From NCBI GenBank assembly GCA_020355165.1, contig CP070661.1, positions 175,129 through 219,014 on the forward strand: a stretch of 43,886 nucleotides of DNA. Reading direction: 5' to 3'. Within the stretch, counting starts at the first letter, position 1; every line of letters begins with the position of its first letter. The notes below the pieces were generated by a model, which saw only the letters and a list, made by a program, of their open reading frames with translations, was not told where the DNA came from and made no database searches. This document shows positions 9,910 to 18,173 of the stretch, piece after piece. A program made the position numbers and the translations under genes. Origin of the DNA: Burkholderiales bacterium (GTDB lineage: Bacteria; Pseudomonadota; Gammaproteobacteria; Burkholderiales; Burkholderiaceae_F).

Positions 9910-11117
9910 GTAACCGCTGCGGTCTGCCCGGCCGGCGCGCTGCGCGCCAGCGCATCCGTTTCGCCGAGCAGAAAGGCGATCAGCTCGCGTACCGGGCGGA
10001 TCTGGCTGCCGAACGGCAGCCTGCCATCGCCGCGGAAGAACAGGCCGCTCATCACGTCGCCGCGCAGCGCGGCGGCCAGCTGGTGGTCGATGCAGAACTG
10101 GCCGATCTTGGCGATGCCGTCGCGCAGGCCGCACTGCGCCAGGCAGTCGAACACCATCGTGCAGCGCTTCGTCGCCGTGCGCACGGCCGCCTTCGCCTGC
10201 AGCCTGGATGCCAGCCGCAGGTAGTTTTCCAGCCACGGCGTGCGCACTGCGCGCGCCGGCAAACCGGCAACGCTGATGAACTCGACGATGTCCTCGGGTT
10301 TCGCCTCGGCCAGCACGCGCTTGAACTCGGGGTGGGCGTCGCCCTCCTCGGTGACGGCGAACGCCGTGCCGACCTGCACCGCCGAGGCGCCGAGGTCGAA
10401 CAGCTGGCGCACCCGCTGCGGCGTGTTGATGCCGCCGGCCGGGATCAGCGGCACCCGGTCCTCGGCACCCAGCGAGCGCAGCAGCGCGCGCGCCTCGGGG
10501 ATCACCTGCTCGAACTCGAAGCGCGGATCGTCGAGGTCCTCGATCCTTGCCGCGCCGAGGTGGCCGCCGGCGTGCCTCGGGTGCTCGATGACGATCGCAT
10601 CCGGCAGCCGGCCCTTGCGCTCCCACTTCTTCAGCACCAGTGCGATGCCGCGCGCATCGGACAGGATCGGCACCAGCGCCACCCGCGGGTGGTCGGCCGT
10701 CAGTTCCGGCAGGTCGAGCGGCAGCCCGGCGCCGACGACGATCGCGTCGATGCCGGAGGCAGCGGCCTGGCGCACGTAGGCGGCGTAATCGGACACCGCG
10801 CGCATCACGTTCACCGCCAGCAGTCCGGCGCCGGCGGCGAGGCGGCGCGCGGCGCCGATCTCGCGGTCGAGCGCCTCGAGGTTGGCGGCGTTGATCGCGG
10901 CCCTGGCCTCCTCGCCGGCGCCGATATTGGTGGTGCGCGCCATCAGGTCGGGGTGGTGGCGGCGCAGGTCGACCGAGGCCAGCGTGCCGACCGCGTTGTT
11001 CGCCGCCACCGTTCCGGCCAGGCGGTGGGCGGAGATGCCGACCCCCATCCCGCCCTGGACGATCGGCTTCAGTTCGCGGCCGCCGAGCCGCAGCGGCGGC
11101 AGTTTCGCCGGGCTCAC
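9906..11117 (-). CDS. nitronate monooxygenase-family FMN oxidoreductase
   Basis: A 403-residue TIM-barrel flavoprotein of the nitronate monooxygenase (2-nitropropane dioxygenase)/FabK-like family. Such enzymes bind FMN and oxidise alkyl nitronates or reduce enoyl or quinone substrates. Visible signatures are the N-terminal PIVQGGMGVGIS, the HPRHAGGHLGA motif with the family's active-site His186, the phosphate-binding PAGGINTPQRV and ASAVQVGTAF. The C-terminal ~100 residues contain a cysteine-bearing segment (FDCLAQCGLRDG) beyond the core barrel. The GTG start at 11117 overlaps the stop of the upstream DGC gene (GTGA), showing tight coupling. The true substrate cannot be read from sequence. 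Confidence 0.85.
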   Translation of the reverse strand: MSPAKLPPLRLGGRELKPIVQGGMGVGISAHRLAGTVAANNAVGTLASVDLRRHHPDLMARTTNIGAGEEARAAINAANLEALDREIGAARRLAAGAGLLAVNVMRAVSDYAAYVRQAAASGIDAIVVGAGLPLDLPELTADHPRVALVPILSDARGIALVLKKWERKGRLPDAIVIEHPRHAGGHLGAARIEDLDDPRFEFEQVIPEARALLRSLGAEDRVPLIPAGGINTPQRVRQLFDLGASAVQVGTAFAVTEEGDAHPEFKRVLAEAKPEDIVEFISVAGLPARAVRTPWLENYLRLASRLQAKAAVRTATKRCTMVFDCLAQCGLRDGIAKIGQFCIDHQLAAALRGDVMSGLFFRGDGRLPFGSQIRPVRELIAFLLGETDALARSAPAGQTAAVT

Positions 11118-11545
11118 GAACAGACTCCGGCGCTGAGCCGCGGCCGCATCAGCGCCGACTCAGCCTCCGCCCGAGTAGGCAGCGCGCGCGCGATCTGCTG
11201 TGCCACCGCGCGAAAGACCCGCTGCGCCTGCACCGAGTCGAAATCGACGTGCTGGAGTCTGCGTACCCCCTGCTCGGAAAGGTCGAAGTACAGCGCCGGG
11301 GAAAGCTCGTGTCGTGCCAGCGAACTGCGCACGCAGGCCAGCGCGCAGCCGTCGAGGGCGACGATCGGCCGGCCGGACTTCGCCGTGCTCAGCAGCGACG
11401 GCACGTCGCCGCCGACGCCGGCGATGCACGACATCTCGGCGATGCCGGCACGATCGAGCTTCAGCGCCACGGCATTGGCCAGCTGGGCGGCGCTGGAGCA
11501 GCCGGAGCACGAATAAACCACGGGTCGCTGCTGGCAAGCGTTCAT
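11114..11545 (-). CDS. DGC-domain putative zinc-binding protein
   Basis: A 143-residue cytoplasmic protein matching the DGC domain (PF08859), a small family of putative zinc-binding proteins of unknown role. The cysteines fit: C13 and C16 (YSCSGCSSAAQ), C40, and ALDGCALACV with the name-giving Asp65-Gly66-Cys67 and C71. The ATG at 11545 has AGGGAT upstream. The longer open frame to 11890 is rejected because its added part is low-complexity and overlaps the regulator gene. It is first in a coupled pair with the flavoprotein gene. A TTGAGCCGTGTCAA box lies about 120 bp upstream. I infer an electron-transfer or sensing role with its partner. Confidence 0.75.
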   Translation of the reverse strand: MNACQQRPVVYSCSGCSSAAQLANAVALKLDRAGIAEMSCIAGVGGDVPSLLSTAKSGRPIVALDGCALACVRSSLARHELSPALYFDLSEQGVRRLQHVDFDSVQAQRVFRAVAQQIARALPTRAEAESALMRPRLSAGVCS

Positions 11546-11849
11546 CTCGATCCCTGGTCGCTGGGCGCCGTCGCGGCCGGGCGGGGCAGCGCCGGCAGGG
11601 CAGGGCCGCCACGAACGGGTGGAAAACGCGCCAGTGTCGGTGGCAGGCAGCGCCGGCGCCTTGAGCCGTGTCAACTCAGCTGCGATCAGAGGCCGGCGCA
11701 GCGGCCCCCCGGCGTCCCGCCAAGCGGCACTCGCCGGTGCCGCCCGGCGCAGCATCCCGCGCCGTGTCCAGCGGTACCGCCGGGCGGCTTGCGCGGCCGC
11801 GGAGCCGGCATGCGCGGCCCTGCCGCCATGCGCGTTGACGCTCGGGCGA
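11546..11849. other. 304-bp intergenic region between the DGC gene and the Dnr-like regulator gene
   Basis: No convincing coding sequence is present. Open frames here are GC-rich shadows. The only recognisable element is the FNR/DNR-type palindrome at 11661-11674, facing the DGC gene. No terminator with a T tract follows the regulator gene. Confidence 0.5.
11661..11674. promoter_or_regulatory. candidate FNR/DNR-type box upstream of the DGC–flavoprotein genes
   Basis: TTGAGCCGTGTCAA fits TTGA-N6-TCAA, the half-site pattern recognised by FNR/DNR proteins, though the inner bases (G/G) differ from the TTGAT-N4-ATCAA optimum. It is intergenic and lies about 120 bp before the ATG at 11545, nearly the same distance as the box before the hemerythrin gene. 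Confidence 0.45.
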
Positions 11850-12560
11850 TCAGCGCGCGTGCTGTCGCAGTCGGTCGACATCGCGGACATGGATCCGTCG
11901 GCCGTGCACCTCGATCAGCCCGAGCGCCGACAGCTCGTGCAGGATGCGCGACAGGTGTTCCTGGGTCAGGTTCAGCCGCGATGCGATGACCCCCTTGGCG
12001 ACCGGCAGTTCGATGTCGATGCTGCCCTGGGGTTGCTCTGCGCCAGCTTCGGCACCGGCGCCGACACAGTCGTGCAGCAGGAAGCCGATCAGCCGCTCGG
12101 TAGCCGAGCGCGTCGAGTAGGCCTCGACGTCGGCGAGCAGCTGGTGCAGCCGCCGCGACAGCCCGGCGAGCATACGGCGGGCGAATACCGGATCGCGGTC
12201 GATGTTCTCGAAGACGGTCTCCTTGGGCACCATGAGCAGCAGGCTGTCGGCCAGCGCCTGTGCGCTGACCACGTGCGGCACCTCGAGGAACATGACGGCC
12301 TCGCCGAAACTCTGGCCCTGCTCGATGATCTCGACCACCTTCTCGACGCCGGTCGGCGACACGATCGACAGCTTCACGCGGCCGTAGCAGACGATGTAGG
12401 TGGCGCTGGCCGGGTCGCCGCGGCGGAACAGCGCTTCGCCGCGCGCCAGCCGCAGCAGGCGCGCGCTTTCGGCGATGCGCGAGCGCTGTTCGCCGGAAAG
12501 CTCCCTGAACAGCGGCAGGTTGGCGATGAAGGCCTCGGCGCTCGGCGGGGTGGCGGTCAT
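11850..12560 (-). CDS. Crp/Fnr-family regulator, Dnr-like
   Basis: A 236-residue transcription factor with an N-terminal cyclic-nucleotide-binding-type beta-roll (about residues 15-120), a dimerisation helix (about 122-150) and a C-terminal winged helix. The recognition helix TQEHLSRILHEL has Glu201, Ser204 and Arg205, the E-xx-SR residues by which FNR-type proteins read TTGA half-sites. The N-terminal cysteine cluster of FNR/ANR is missing; the only cysteines are C58 and C165. It is therefore unlikely to carry an oxygen-labile 4Fe-4S cluster and fits the Dnr group, which is thought to sense NO through haem. It lies 111 bp downstream of the fused nitrate transporter gene, in the same orientation. 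Confidence 0.85.
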   Translation of the reverse strand: MTATPPSAEAFIANLPLFRELSGEQRSRIAESARLLRLARGEALFRRGDPASATYIVCYGRVKLSIVSPTGVEKVVEIIEQGQSFGEAVMFLEVPHVVSAQALADSLLLMVPKETVFENIDRDPVFARRMLAGLSRRLHQLLADVEAYSTRSATERLIGFLLHDCVGAGAEAGAEQPQGSIDIELPVAKGVIASRLNLTQEHLSRILHELSALGLIEVHGRRIHVRDVDRLRQHAR

Positions 12561-12671
12561 GGAGCGTGCAGCGGGGGTGCTGCTCCGCAGTATGCAGCAG
12601 CCGCGCCGGGCGTCGCCGGCGGCTGCGCCGCCGGGCCCGAGCGCGGCCGCCGCAGGCCGGCCGGCCTGCGG

Positions 12672-15365
12672 CTAGTCGCAGCGGATCTCGGCCTCCCGGC
12701 GCCGGTACCAGTACCAGGTGCCGAGCACGCAGCTGAGGTAGAAGGTGACGAACACGTACCAGGCGGCGTGCGGGCTGCCGGTGGCGTCCAGCGAGACGCC
12801 GACCGCCATCGGGATGAAGAACAGGCCGAGCGCGGCGATCGCCGCCGTGAACCCGAGCGCCACCGACGCCTCGATCTCGCCCTCGCGCTTCGCCCGCGCG
12901 GCCGCCGCCTCGCCCTTGCCTCTGGCCAGCAGCGCGTGCAGGGTCATGAACACCGTCGGCACCATGCGGAAGACCGAGCCGTTGCCGATGCCGGTGGTCA
13001 GGAACAGCACGATGAAGGTCCAGTAGAACGCCTGCGCGTTGCCGCTGCTTCCCGCCGCCGGCAGGAAGCCGAAGATGGCCAGCGACGCGACGAACATGAC
13101 GATGAAGTTCCAGAAGGTGACCCGCGCCCCGCCGATGCGGTCGGCGAGCCAGCCCCCCAGCGGCCGGATCAGGGCGCCGAGCAGCGGCCCGACGAAGGCG
13201 TACTTCAGCAGGCCGGACTGCGGGAACTGCGTCGCCAGCAGGGTCGGGAACGCTGCGGCGAAGCCGATGAACGAGCCGAACGTGCCGCCGTACAGCCAGG
13301 CGAGCATCCAGGAGTGCCGGCGACGGAAGATCGCCGCCTGTTCGCGGAAGGTCGCCTGCACGCCGCGGATGTTGTCCATGCCCAGCCAGGCGGCCAGCGT
13401 TGCCAGCAGGATGAACGGCACCCAGATGTAGCCGGCGTTCTGCAGCCAGACCTGGCTCACCAGCGGGTCGTCGTAGGCCTGCGGGCCGCCGCCCATGATC
13501 GCCAGCGCGCCGCCGTAGATGCTGACCGGTACCACCGCCTGCATGACGCCGACGCCGAGGTTGCCGGCGCCGGCGTTCCAGCCGAGCGCCGTGCCCTGCA
13601 TCCGCTTCGGGAAGAAGAAGCTGATGTTGGCCATGCTGGCGGAGAAGTTGCCGCCGCCGAGGCCGCACAGCAGCGCGATGACAACGAACACCGCGTAGTG
13701 GGTGTTCGGATCCTGGACCGCCAGCGCCATCCACAGCGCCGGCAGCAGCAGCGACGCGGTGCTGAAGATGGTGAAGTTGCGGCCGCCGAAGATCGGCACC
13801 ACGAACGAGTACGCCAGCCGCAGCCCGGCGCCGGACAGCCCGGGCAGGGCCGCCAGCCAGAACAGCTCGCCGGTGCTGAACTTGAAGCCGATCTTCGGCA
13901 GCTCGACCACCACCACGCTCCAGACCATCCACACTGCGAATGACAGGAACAGCGCCGGCATCGAGAACAGCAGGTTGCGCACGGCGACGCGCCGGCCGGC
14001 GGCCTGCCAGAAGGCCGGCTCGTCGGGCCGCCAGTCGATGAGCCAGCGGCCGCGGGCCCGCGCTGCCCGCGCGTCGAGCAGCTGCCCCTCGACCAGCTGG
14101 TCGCGCAGCCGGGTGTCCTTCTCGAGGATCGCCTGCCGCTCGCTGCGCGCTGCCGCCCAGGTCCAGACCATCACGCCGGCGAGCACGGCGTACATCAGCA
14201 TGAAGGTGCTGCTGCGCACGTTGGTGGCGTCGGCCGCGATGCCGAACATGATCGGCAGCGAGAAGCCGCCGAGGCCGCCGATGACGCCCACCAGGCCGCC
14301 GACCGAGCCCATGTTGTCCGGGTAGTGGTCGGCCAGGCTGCGGTAAACGCTCGCCTTGCCGATGCCCTGGGCCATGCCGACGATGAACACCAGCACGGTG
14401 AACAGCACGATGCCGACGCCGATCTGCACGCTGACGTCGCCCTTGATGCCGTGCACGATCAGCGTCGTCGACGGGTAGGACAGGAAGAACAGGCAGACGA
14501 TCGACACCCAGAAGACCCACCAGGTGACGGTATCGCCGCCCCAGCGGTCCGACACCCAGCCGCCGAGGGCGCGGATGACGCCGGAGGGCAGCGTGAAGAA
14601 CATGGTGATGAAGGCCGCCGTCTTCAGGTCGAGCTTGTATTCGCCGATGTAGTACTTCGGCAGCCACAGGGCGAGCGCGACGAAGCCGCCGAAGACGAAG
14701 TAATACGCCAGGCCGAAGCGCCAGACGCGGGCTTCGGTCAGCGGCGCCAGCTGCTGGGCGAGCGTCAGGTGTTCCTTCCTGGCCTTGCGCTGAGCGAGCT
14801 TCGGGTCGGGATAGGTGAGGAACCAGAAGACGACTGCCATCACCAGCATCGCGACCGAGTACACCTGCGGCACCATGCGCCAGCCAAACGCCACCACGAT
14901 CAGCGGTGCGGCGAGGTTGGTGACCGCGGCACCGGCGTTGCCGGCGCCGAAGATGCCCATCGCCGTTCCCTGCTTTTCCTTGGGGAACCACGCCGACGTG
15001 TAGGCGATGCCGACCGCGAACGAGCCGCCGGCCAGGCCGACGAACAGGCCGATGACGAGGTACTGCCAGTACTGCGTGGCGAAGGCCAGCCCGTAGGTCG
15101 GGATCGCCACCAGCAGCATCTGGATGAAGTACACGATGCGCCCGCCGAAGCGGTCGGTCAGCACGCCCAGCGGCAGGCGGATCAGCGAACCGGTGAGGAT
15201 CGGCGTGGCCACCAGCAGGCCGAACTCGGTTTCGTTCAGGCCGAGCTCCTGCTTGATCCTGATGCCGATGATCGAGAACATGGTCCAGATGGCGAAGTTG
15301 ACCGTGAAGGCCAACGTGTTCATCGCCAGGACCTGGTAGCTCTTTCCCTTTTCCGTCATCGCCAT
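12672..15365 (-). CDS. fused NarK1-NarK2 nitrate/nitrite transporter
   Basis: This ~897-residue inner-membrane protein is two complete MFS nitrate/nitrite porter domains in one chain, as known for NarK of Paracoccus. The first half begins near NTLAFTVNFAIWTMFS and has GNAGAAVTNLAAPLIV. The second begins after a charged linker near RWLIDWRPDEPAFWQAAGRR and has GGGNFSASMANISFFFPK and NAGAGNLGVGVMQ, both nitrate-signature-type glycine-rich helices. Type 1 is regarded as a nitrate/proton symporter and type 2 as a nitrate/nitrite antiporter. I use the ATG at 15365, with GGAG eight bases upstream. The frame is open to an ATG at 15422 that lacks a good Shine-Dalgarno. It follows the carbonic anhydrase gene. 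Confidence 0.92.
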   Translation of the reverse strand: MAMTEKGKSYQVLAMNTLAFTVNFAIWTMFSIIGIRIKQELGLNETEFGLLVATPILTGSLIRLPLGVLTDRFGGRIVYFIQMLLVAIPTYGLAFATQYWQYLVIGLFVGLAGGSFAVGIAYTSAWFPKEKQGTAMGIFGAGNAGAAVTNLAAPLIVVAFGWRMVPQVYSVAMLVMAVVFWFLTYPDPKLAQRKARKEHLTLAQQLAPLTEARVWRFGLAYYFVFGGFVALALWLPKYYIGEYKLDLKTAAFITMFFTLPSGVIRALGGWVSDRWGGDTVTWWVFWVSIVCLFFLSYPSTTLIVHGIKGDVSVQIGVGIVLFTVLVFIVGMAQGIGKASVYRSLADHYPDNMGSVGGLVGVIGGLGGFSLPIMFGIAADATNVRSSTFMLMYAVLAGVMVWTWAAARSERQAILEKDTRLRDQLVEGQLLDARAARARGRWLIDWRPDEPAFWQAAGRRVAVRNLLFSMPALFLSFAVWMVWSVVVVELPKIGFKFSTGELFWLAALPGLSGAGLRLAYSFVVPIFGGRNFTIFSTASLLLPALWMALAVQDPNTHYAVFVVIALLCGLGGGNFSASMANISFFFPKRMQGTALGWNAGAGNLGVGVMQAVVPVSIYGGALAIMGGGPQAYDDPLVSQVWLQNAGYIWVPFILLATLAAWLGMDNIRGVQATFREQAAIFRRRHSWMLAWLYGGTFGSFIGFAAAFPTLLATQFPQSGLLKYAFVGPLLGALIRPLGGWLADRIGGARVTFWNFIVMFVASLAIFGFLPAAGSSGNAQAFYWTFIVLFLTTGIGNGSVFRMVPTVFMTLHALLARGKGEAAAARAKREGEIEASVALGFTAAIAALGLFFIPMAVGVSLDATGSPHAAWYVFVTFYLSCVLGTWYWYRRREAEIRCD

Positions 15366-15470
15366 GATCCGGGCTCCAGGGGCTTGAAAGTCGGATGGTT
15401 TGCGTTCTTGCGGTGCGGTCATCGCGGGCGGCGGGACCGGCTCTGTATGGGTCTGCGGCCTGCCGTTTCG

Positions 15471-16169
15471 TCAGGCCGGCCCTGCCAGGCTCGACCAGTG
15501 CGAGGCGTCGACCTCGGCCGGCGTGGCCGGCGAGGAGGGCACCGCCGGCGCCGCGGCGAGTTCGTCGAGCGGCACGAAGCGTCCCTTGTCGGCCTCGAGC
15601 ACCAGCACCTGGCCGCTCTCGATCACGTAGTACCAGCCATGCAGGAACAGTTCGCCCTGCTGGACGCGGCTGGCCACCATCGGATAGCTGAGCAGCCGCT
15701 CGAGCTGCAGCACGATCGAGCGCTGCTCGACGCGGCGCAGCGCCTCGGGTGATGCGCGTACCGGCAGCACGGCGTCGCGCGCCAGTTCCAGCCAGGCGGC
15801 CAGGTGCGTGGCCTCCGCGGGCGGCGGCTCGTACAGGCCGCGGATGGCGCCGCAGTGGCTGTGACCACAGACGATGATGTTCTGCACCTGCAGTTGCAGC
15901 ACCGCGAACTCGATCGCTGCCGCGGTGCCGTGGAAACCGGCCGACATGTCCCACGGGGGAATCAGGTTGCCGACGTTGCGGGCGATGAAGAGGTCACCCG
16001 GGCCGCAGTCCATGAGGGCGAAGGGCACGATGCGCGAGTCCGAGCAGCCGATGAAAAGCGTCTTCGGCTGCTGGCCTTCGTCGACCAGCCGGCGGAAGGT
16101 CGTCTTGTAGCGCGGGAAGACCTGTTTTTCGAAGCGCGCGAGCCGCCGCAGCAGTTCAGGGTCGGGCAT
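15471..16169 (-). CDS. beta-class carbonic anhydrase
   Basis: A 232-residue zinc enzyme converting CO2 and water to bicarbonate and a proton. The zinc site is complete: C42 and D44 in GCSDSRIVP, and H103 and C106 in VCGHSHCGAIRG. Arg46 of the Asp-Arg dyad is present. The longer open frame to 16265 is rejected, and the ATG at 16169 (MPDPELLRRLARF) fits family starts. No signal peptide is seen, so it acts in the cytoplasm. It lies 8 bp after the PPIase gene, inside the nar gene run and before the fused NarK. Carbonic anhydrase is not a usual nar operon member, so its role here is open. Confidence 0.93.
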   Translation of the reverse strand: MPDPELLRRLARFEKQVFPRYKTTFRRLVDEGQQPKTLFIGCSDSRIVPFALMDCGPGDLFIARNVGNLIPPWDMSAGFHGTAAAIEFAVLQLQVQNIIVCGHSHCGAIRGLYEPPPAEATHLAAWLELARDAVLPVRASPEALRRVEQRSIVLQLERLLSYPMVASRVQQGELFLHGWYYVIESGQVLVLEADKGRFVPLDELAAAPAVPSSPATPAEVDASHWSSLAGPA

Positions 16170-16177
16170 GGCGGCGC

Positions 16178-16798
16178 TCAGTGCGGGTGATCTGGGCCGG
16201 TTTCGGGCATCAGGTCGAGCGCGTACTCGCGCAGCGCCTGCCTGAGGTTGCGCTCCTCCAGCCAAGCGGCGATCCGCGGCCGCGCCTGTTCGTACGGCAC
16301 CGACCTTCCCTCGATGCGCCGGCGCACCCGTACTACGTGCAGCCCGTAACGCGACTCGACCAGGCCGGGCAGGACGCCGCCGCCGGCGAAGGTGGCGACT
16401 GCCTGCCAGAACTCTGGCACCACGTCGCGGCGCGCGATCTGGCCGAGGCTGCCGCCGGCCTGCGCCGACGGGCAGTTGGAGAACTCGCGCGCCAGTTCGG
16501 CGAAGCGCTCCGGCGCGGCCAGCGCCTGCTCGAGCACCTGCTGCGCGCGCTGGCGCAGCGCCGCCGGCGGCCCCCGATCGGTGACGGCGAACAGGATGTG
16601 GTCGGCCTCGACCAGCTCGCCGCTGCGGAACAGCTGCGGGTGCTGGTCGAAGTAGCGCCGGCAGTCGGCCTCGGTCGGCGGAGGCAGCGGCACCTCGCGG
16701 TCGAGCAGCGCGTCGAGCAGCTGCTCGTCACCGTCGCCCTGCAGCCCCAGCGCGCGGGCGCGCGCCAGCAGGCGGTCGTGGATGTCGCGGGCCAGCAT
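16178..16798 (-). CDS. parvulin-type peptidylprolyl isomerase (PpiC/NifM-like)
   Basis: A 206-residue protein with a C-terminal parvulin rotamase domain: ADHILFAV, then GGSLGQIARRDVVPEFWQAV, then ESRYGLHVVRVRRR. The N-terminal ~80 residues are helical, as in NifM-like chaperone PPIases. No signal peptide or membrane span is seen, so a cytoplasmic role is likely. The ATG at 16798 overlaps the narI stop (ATGA). PPIases of this kind are recurrently found after narI in beta- and gammaproteobacterial nar operons, where they are presumed to help folding or maturation of NarGH; that function is inference. Confidence 0.87.
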   Translation of the reverse strand: MLARDIHDRLLARARALGLQGDGDEQLLDALLDREVPLPPPTEADCRRYFDQHPQLFRSGELVEADHILFAVTDRGPPAALRQRAQQVLEQALAAPERFAELAREFSNCPSAQAGGSLGQIARRDVVPEFWQAVATFAGGGVLPGLVESRYGLHVVRVRRRIEGRSVPYEQARPRIAAWLEERNLRQALREYALDLMPETGPDHPH

Positions 16799-17484
16799 CA
16801 GCGCCGCGCGCGCACGACCTGGTAGGCGCGACCGAGGTAGGTGAGCGCGGCGAAGCCGCTCCAGATGTGCACCAGTCGCGAGAACGGGAAGACGAGGAAG
16901 ATCGTCATGCCGAGCACCAGGTGCAGCTTGAAGATCGGCGCCACGTCGATGATGTAGCTGGCCGCGTCGGTGCGCAGCGTGACGAGGTGCTGCGCCCAGG
17001 TCATCAGCTTGATCATCTCGGCGCCGTCGCGGTGCTGCCACGAGAAGTACAGCGACAGCAGGCCGAGCGCCAGCTGCACGGCCAGCAGCCACAGGACCAC
17101 CCAGTCCATCGTGGTCGTGGTGACGCGGATGCGCGGCTCGGTGAAGCGGCGGTGCAGCAGGATCAGCAGGCCGATCAGCATCACGAATCCGGCCGCCCCG
17201 CCGGCGACGATCGCCAGCATCTGCTTGGCCGGCGCCTCGATGCCGAGGGCGTGGAACACCGGGATCGGCGTGAGCAGCCCGAACAGGTGGCCGAAGAAGA
17301 TGCCGAGGATGCCGATGTGGAACAGGTTGGAGCCGACCCGCAGCTGGCCGGTGCGCAGCAGCTGGCTGGAGTCCGACTTCCACGTGTACTGCTCGCGGTC
17401 GAAGCGGATCAGGCTGCCGATCAGGAACACCGCGATGCAGATGTACGGATAGACGCCGAAGGCGAGGGTGTGCAGCGAGCTCAT
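16798..17484 (-). CDS. narI: respiratory nitrate reductase gamma subunit NarI
   Basis: NarI is the membrane cytochrome b that oxidises quinol and passes electrons to NarH. The 228-residue protein has five hydrophobic spans and the histidines expected to hold two b haems. One pair is near FHIGILGIFFGHLFGLLTP; the others lie in the later membrane helices (for example AQHLVTLR and SRLVHIWSGF). The N-terminal region ends a span with IRFDREQYTWKSDSSQLL, typical of NarI. The start overlaps the narJ stop by 4 bp, and the stop overlaps the PPIase start. Confidence 0.96.
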   Translation of the reverse strand: MSSLHTLAFGVYPYICIAVFLIGSLIRFDREQYTWKSDSSQLLRTGQLRVGSNLFHIGILGIFFGHLFGLLTPIPVFHALGIEAPAKQMLAIVAGGAAGFVMLIGLLILLHRRFTEPRIRVTTTTMDWVVLWLLAVQLALGLLSLYFSWQHRDGAEMIKLMTWAQHLVTLRTDAASYIIDVAPIFKLHLVLGMTIFLVFPFSRLVHIWSGFAALTYLGRAYQVVRARR

Positions 17485-18173
17485 GCGACTCTCCGCTGGA
17501 ACTGGATCGGTTGTTCGGTGGCCGGCCGGGGCGCCGTGGCGCAGGGCGCCGCGGCGCCCATGAAGTCGACCGGGGCGTCGAGCCAGGCGGCGTCGATGGC
17601 GGCAGGCGAGGTGTCGTCCTCGCCGGCCGCCTCGGCACCGAGCGCCGGCTCGCCGGCCAGCGCCAGCAGCAGGTCGAAGGCGCCGGCGTAGTCCGACCGC
17701 CGCGAGGCGAGCACGGCGCCGACGGCGCGCACCAGGTGCGTCACCTCGGCGAGCTGCTGACGTGCCTGCCGCGCCGGCAGCGTCGACAGGTACTCGAGGA
17801 ACGCCGGCAGGTAGTCGGGCAGCTGGTCGGACGCGAGCTCGATGCCGGCGGCGCGATACATCGCCAGCAGGTCGACCATTGCCTGGCCGCGGTCGCGCGA
17901 GTCGCCGTGCACGTGCTCGAACAGGTTCAGCGAGGTGCGCCGGCCGCGGTCGAAGGTGTCGACGTACAGCTCCTGCGCGTCGAGCGGGTCGCAGCCGGCG
18001 AGCCGGTCGAGCAGCGAGCCGATGGCTGCGCGCCGCGCCTGCCGCACCGGCGCCGACGCCAGCGCGGCGGCGAGTTCGCCGAGGTGGGCAAACAGCGGCT
18101 CGGCCGGGTAGTCGAGCAGCCGCGCCAGCGCGCGCAGGGCGAGCGCCGAGGGATCCGTCTGCCTGGCCTTCAT
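17481..18173 (-). CDS. narJ: nitrate reductase molybdenum-cofactor assembly chaperone NarJ
   Basis: NarJ is a cytoplasmic dedicated chaperone that binds apo-NarG and allows cofactor insertion and membrane attachment. The 230-residue helical protein shows the NarJ/DmsD-family stretch LNLFEHVHGDSRDRGQAMVD and the motif LPDYLPAFLEYLS. The C-terminal ~50 residues are less conserved and alanine/proline rich. The ATG at 18173 overlaps the narH stop (ATGA), and the frame open further upstream is antisense-free narH coding, so this start is clear. Confidence 0.94.
   Translation of the reverse strand: MKARQTDPSALALRALARLLDYPAEPLFAHLGELAAALASAPVRQARRAAIGSLLDRLAGCDPLDAQELYVDTFDRGRRTSLNLFEHVHGDSRDRGQAMVDLLAMYRAAGIELASDQLPDYLPAFLEYLSTLPARQARQQLAEVTHLVRAVGAVLASRRSDYAGAFDLLLALAGEPALGAEAAGEDDTSPAAIDAAWLDAPVDFMGAAAPCATAPRPATEQPIQFQRRVA

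Noticed and set aside
11686..15954. A 1422-residue minus-strand open frame
   Set aside because: It runs across three real genes (carbonic anhydrase, fused NarK, Dnr-like regulator) in a different frame, and has arginine-rich, repetitive composition and no family signature.
16178..17638. A 486-residue frame ending in the PPIase
   Set aside because: The PPIase starts at the ATG overlapping the narI stop. The longer frame is the out-of-frame shadow of narI.
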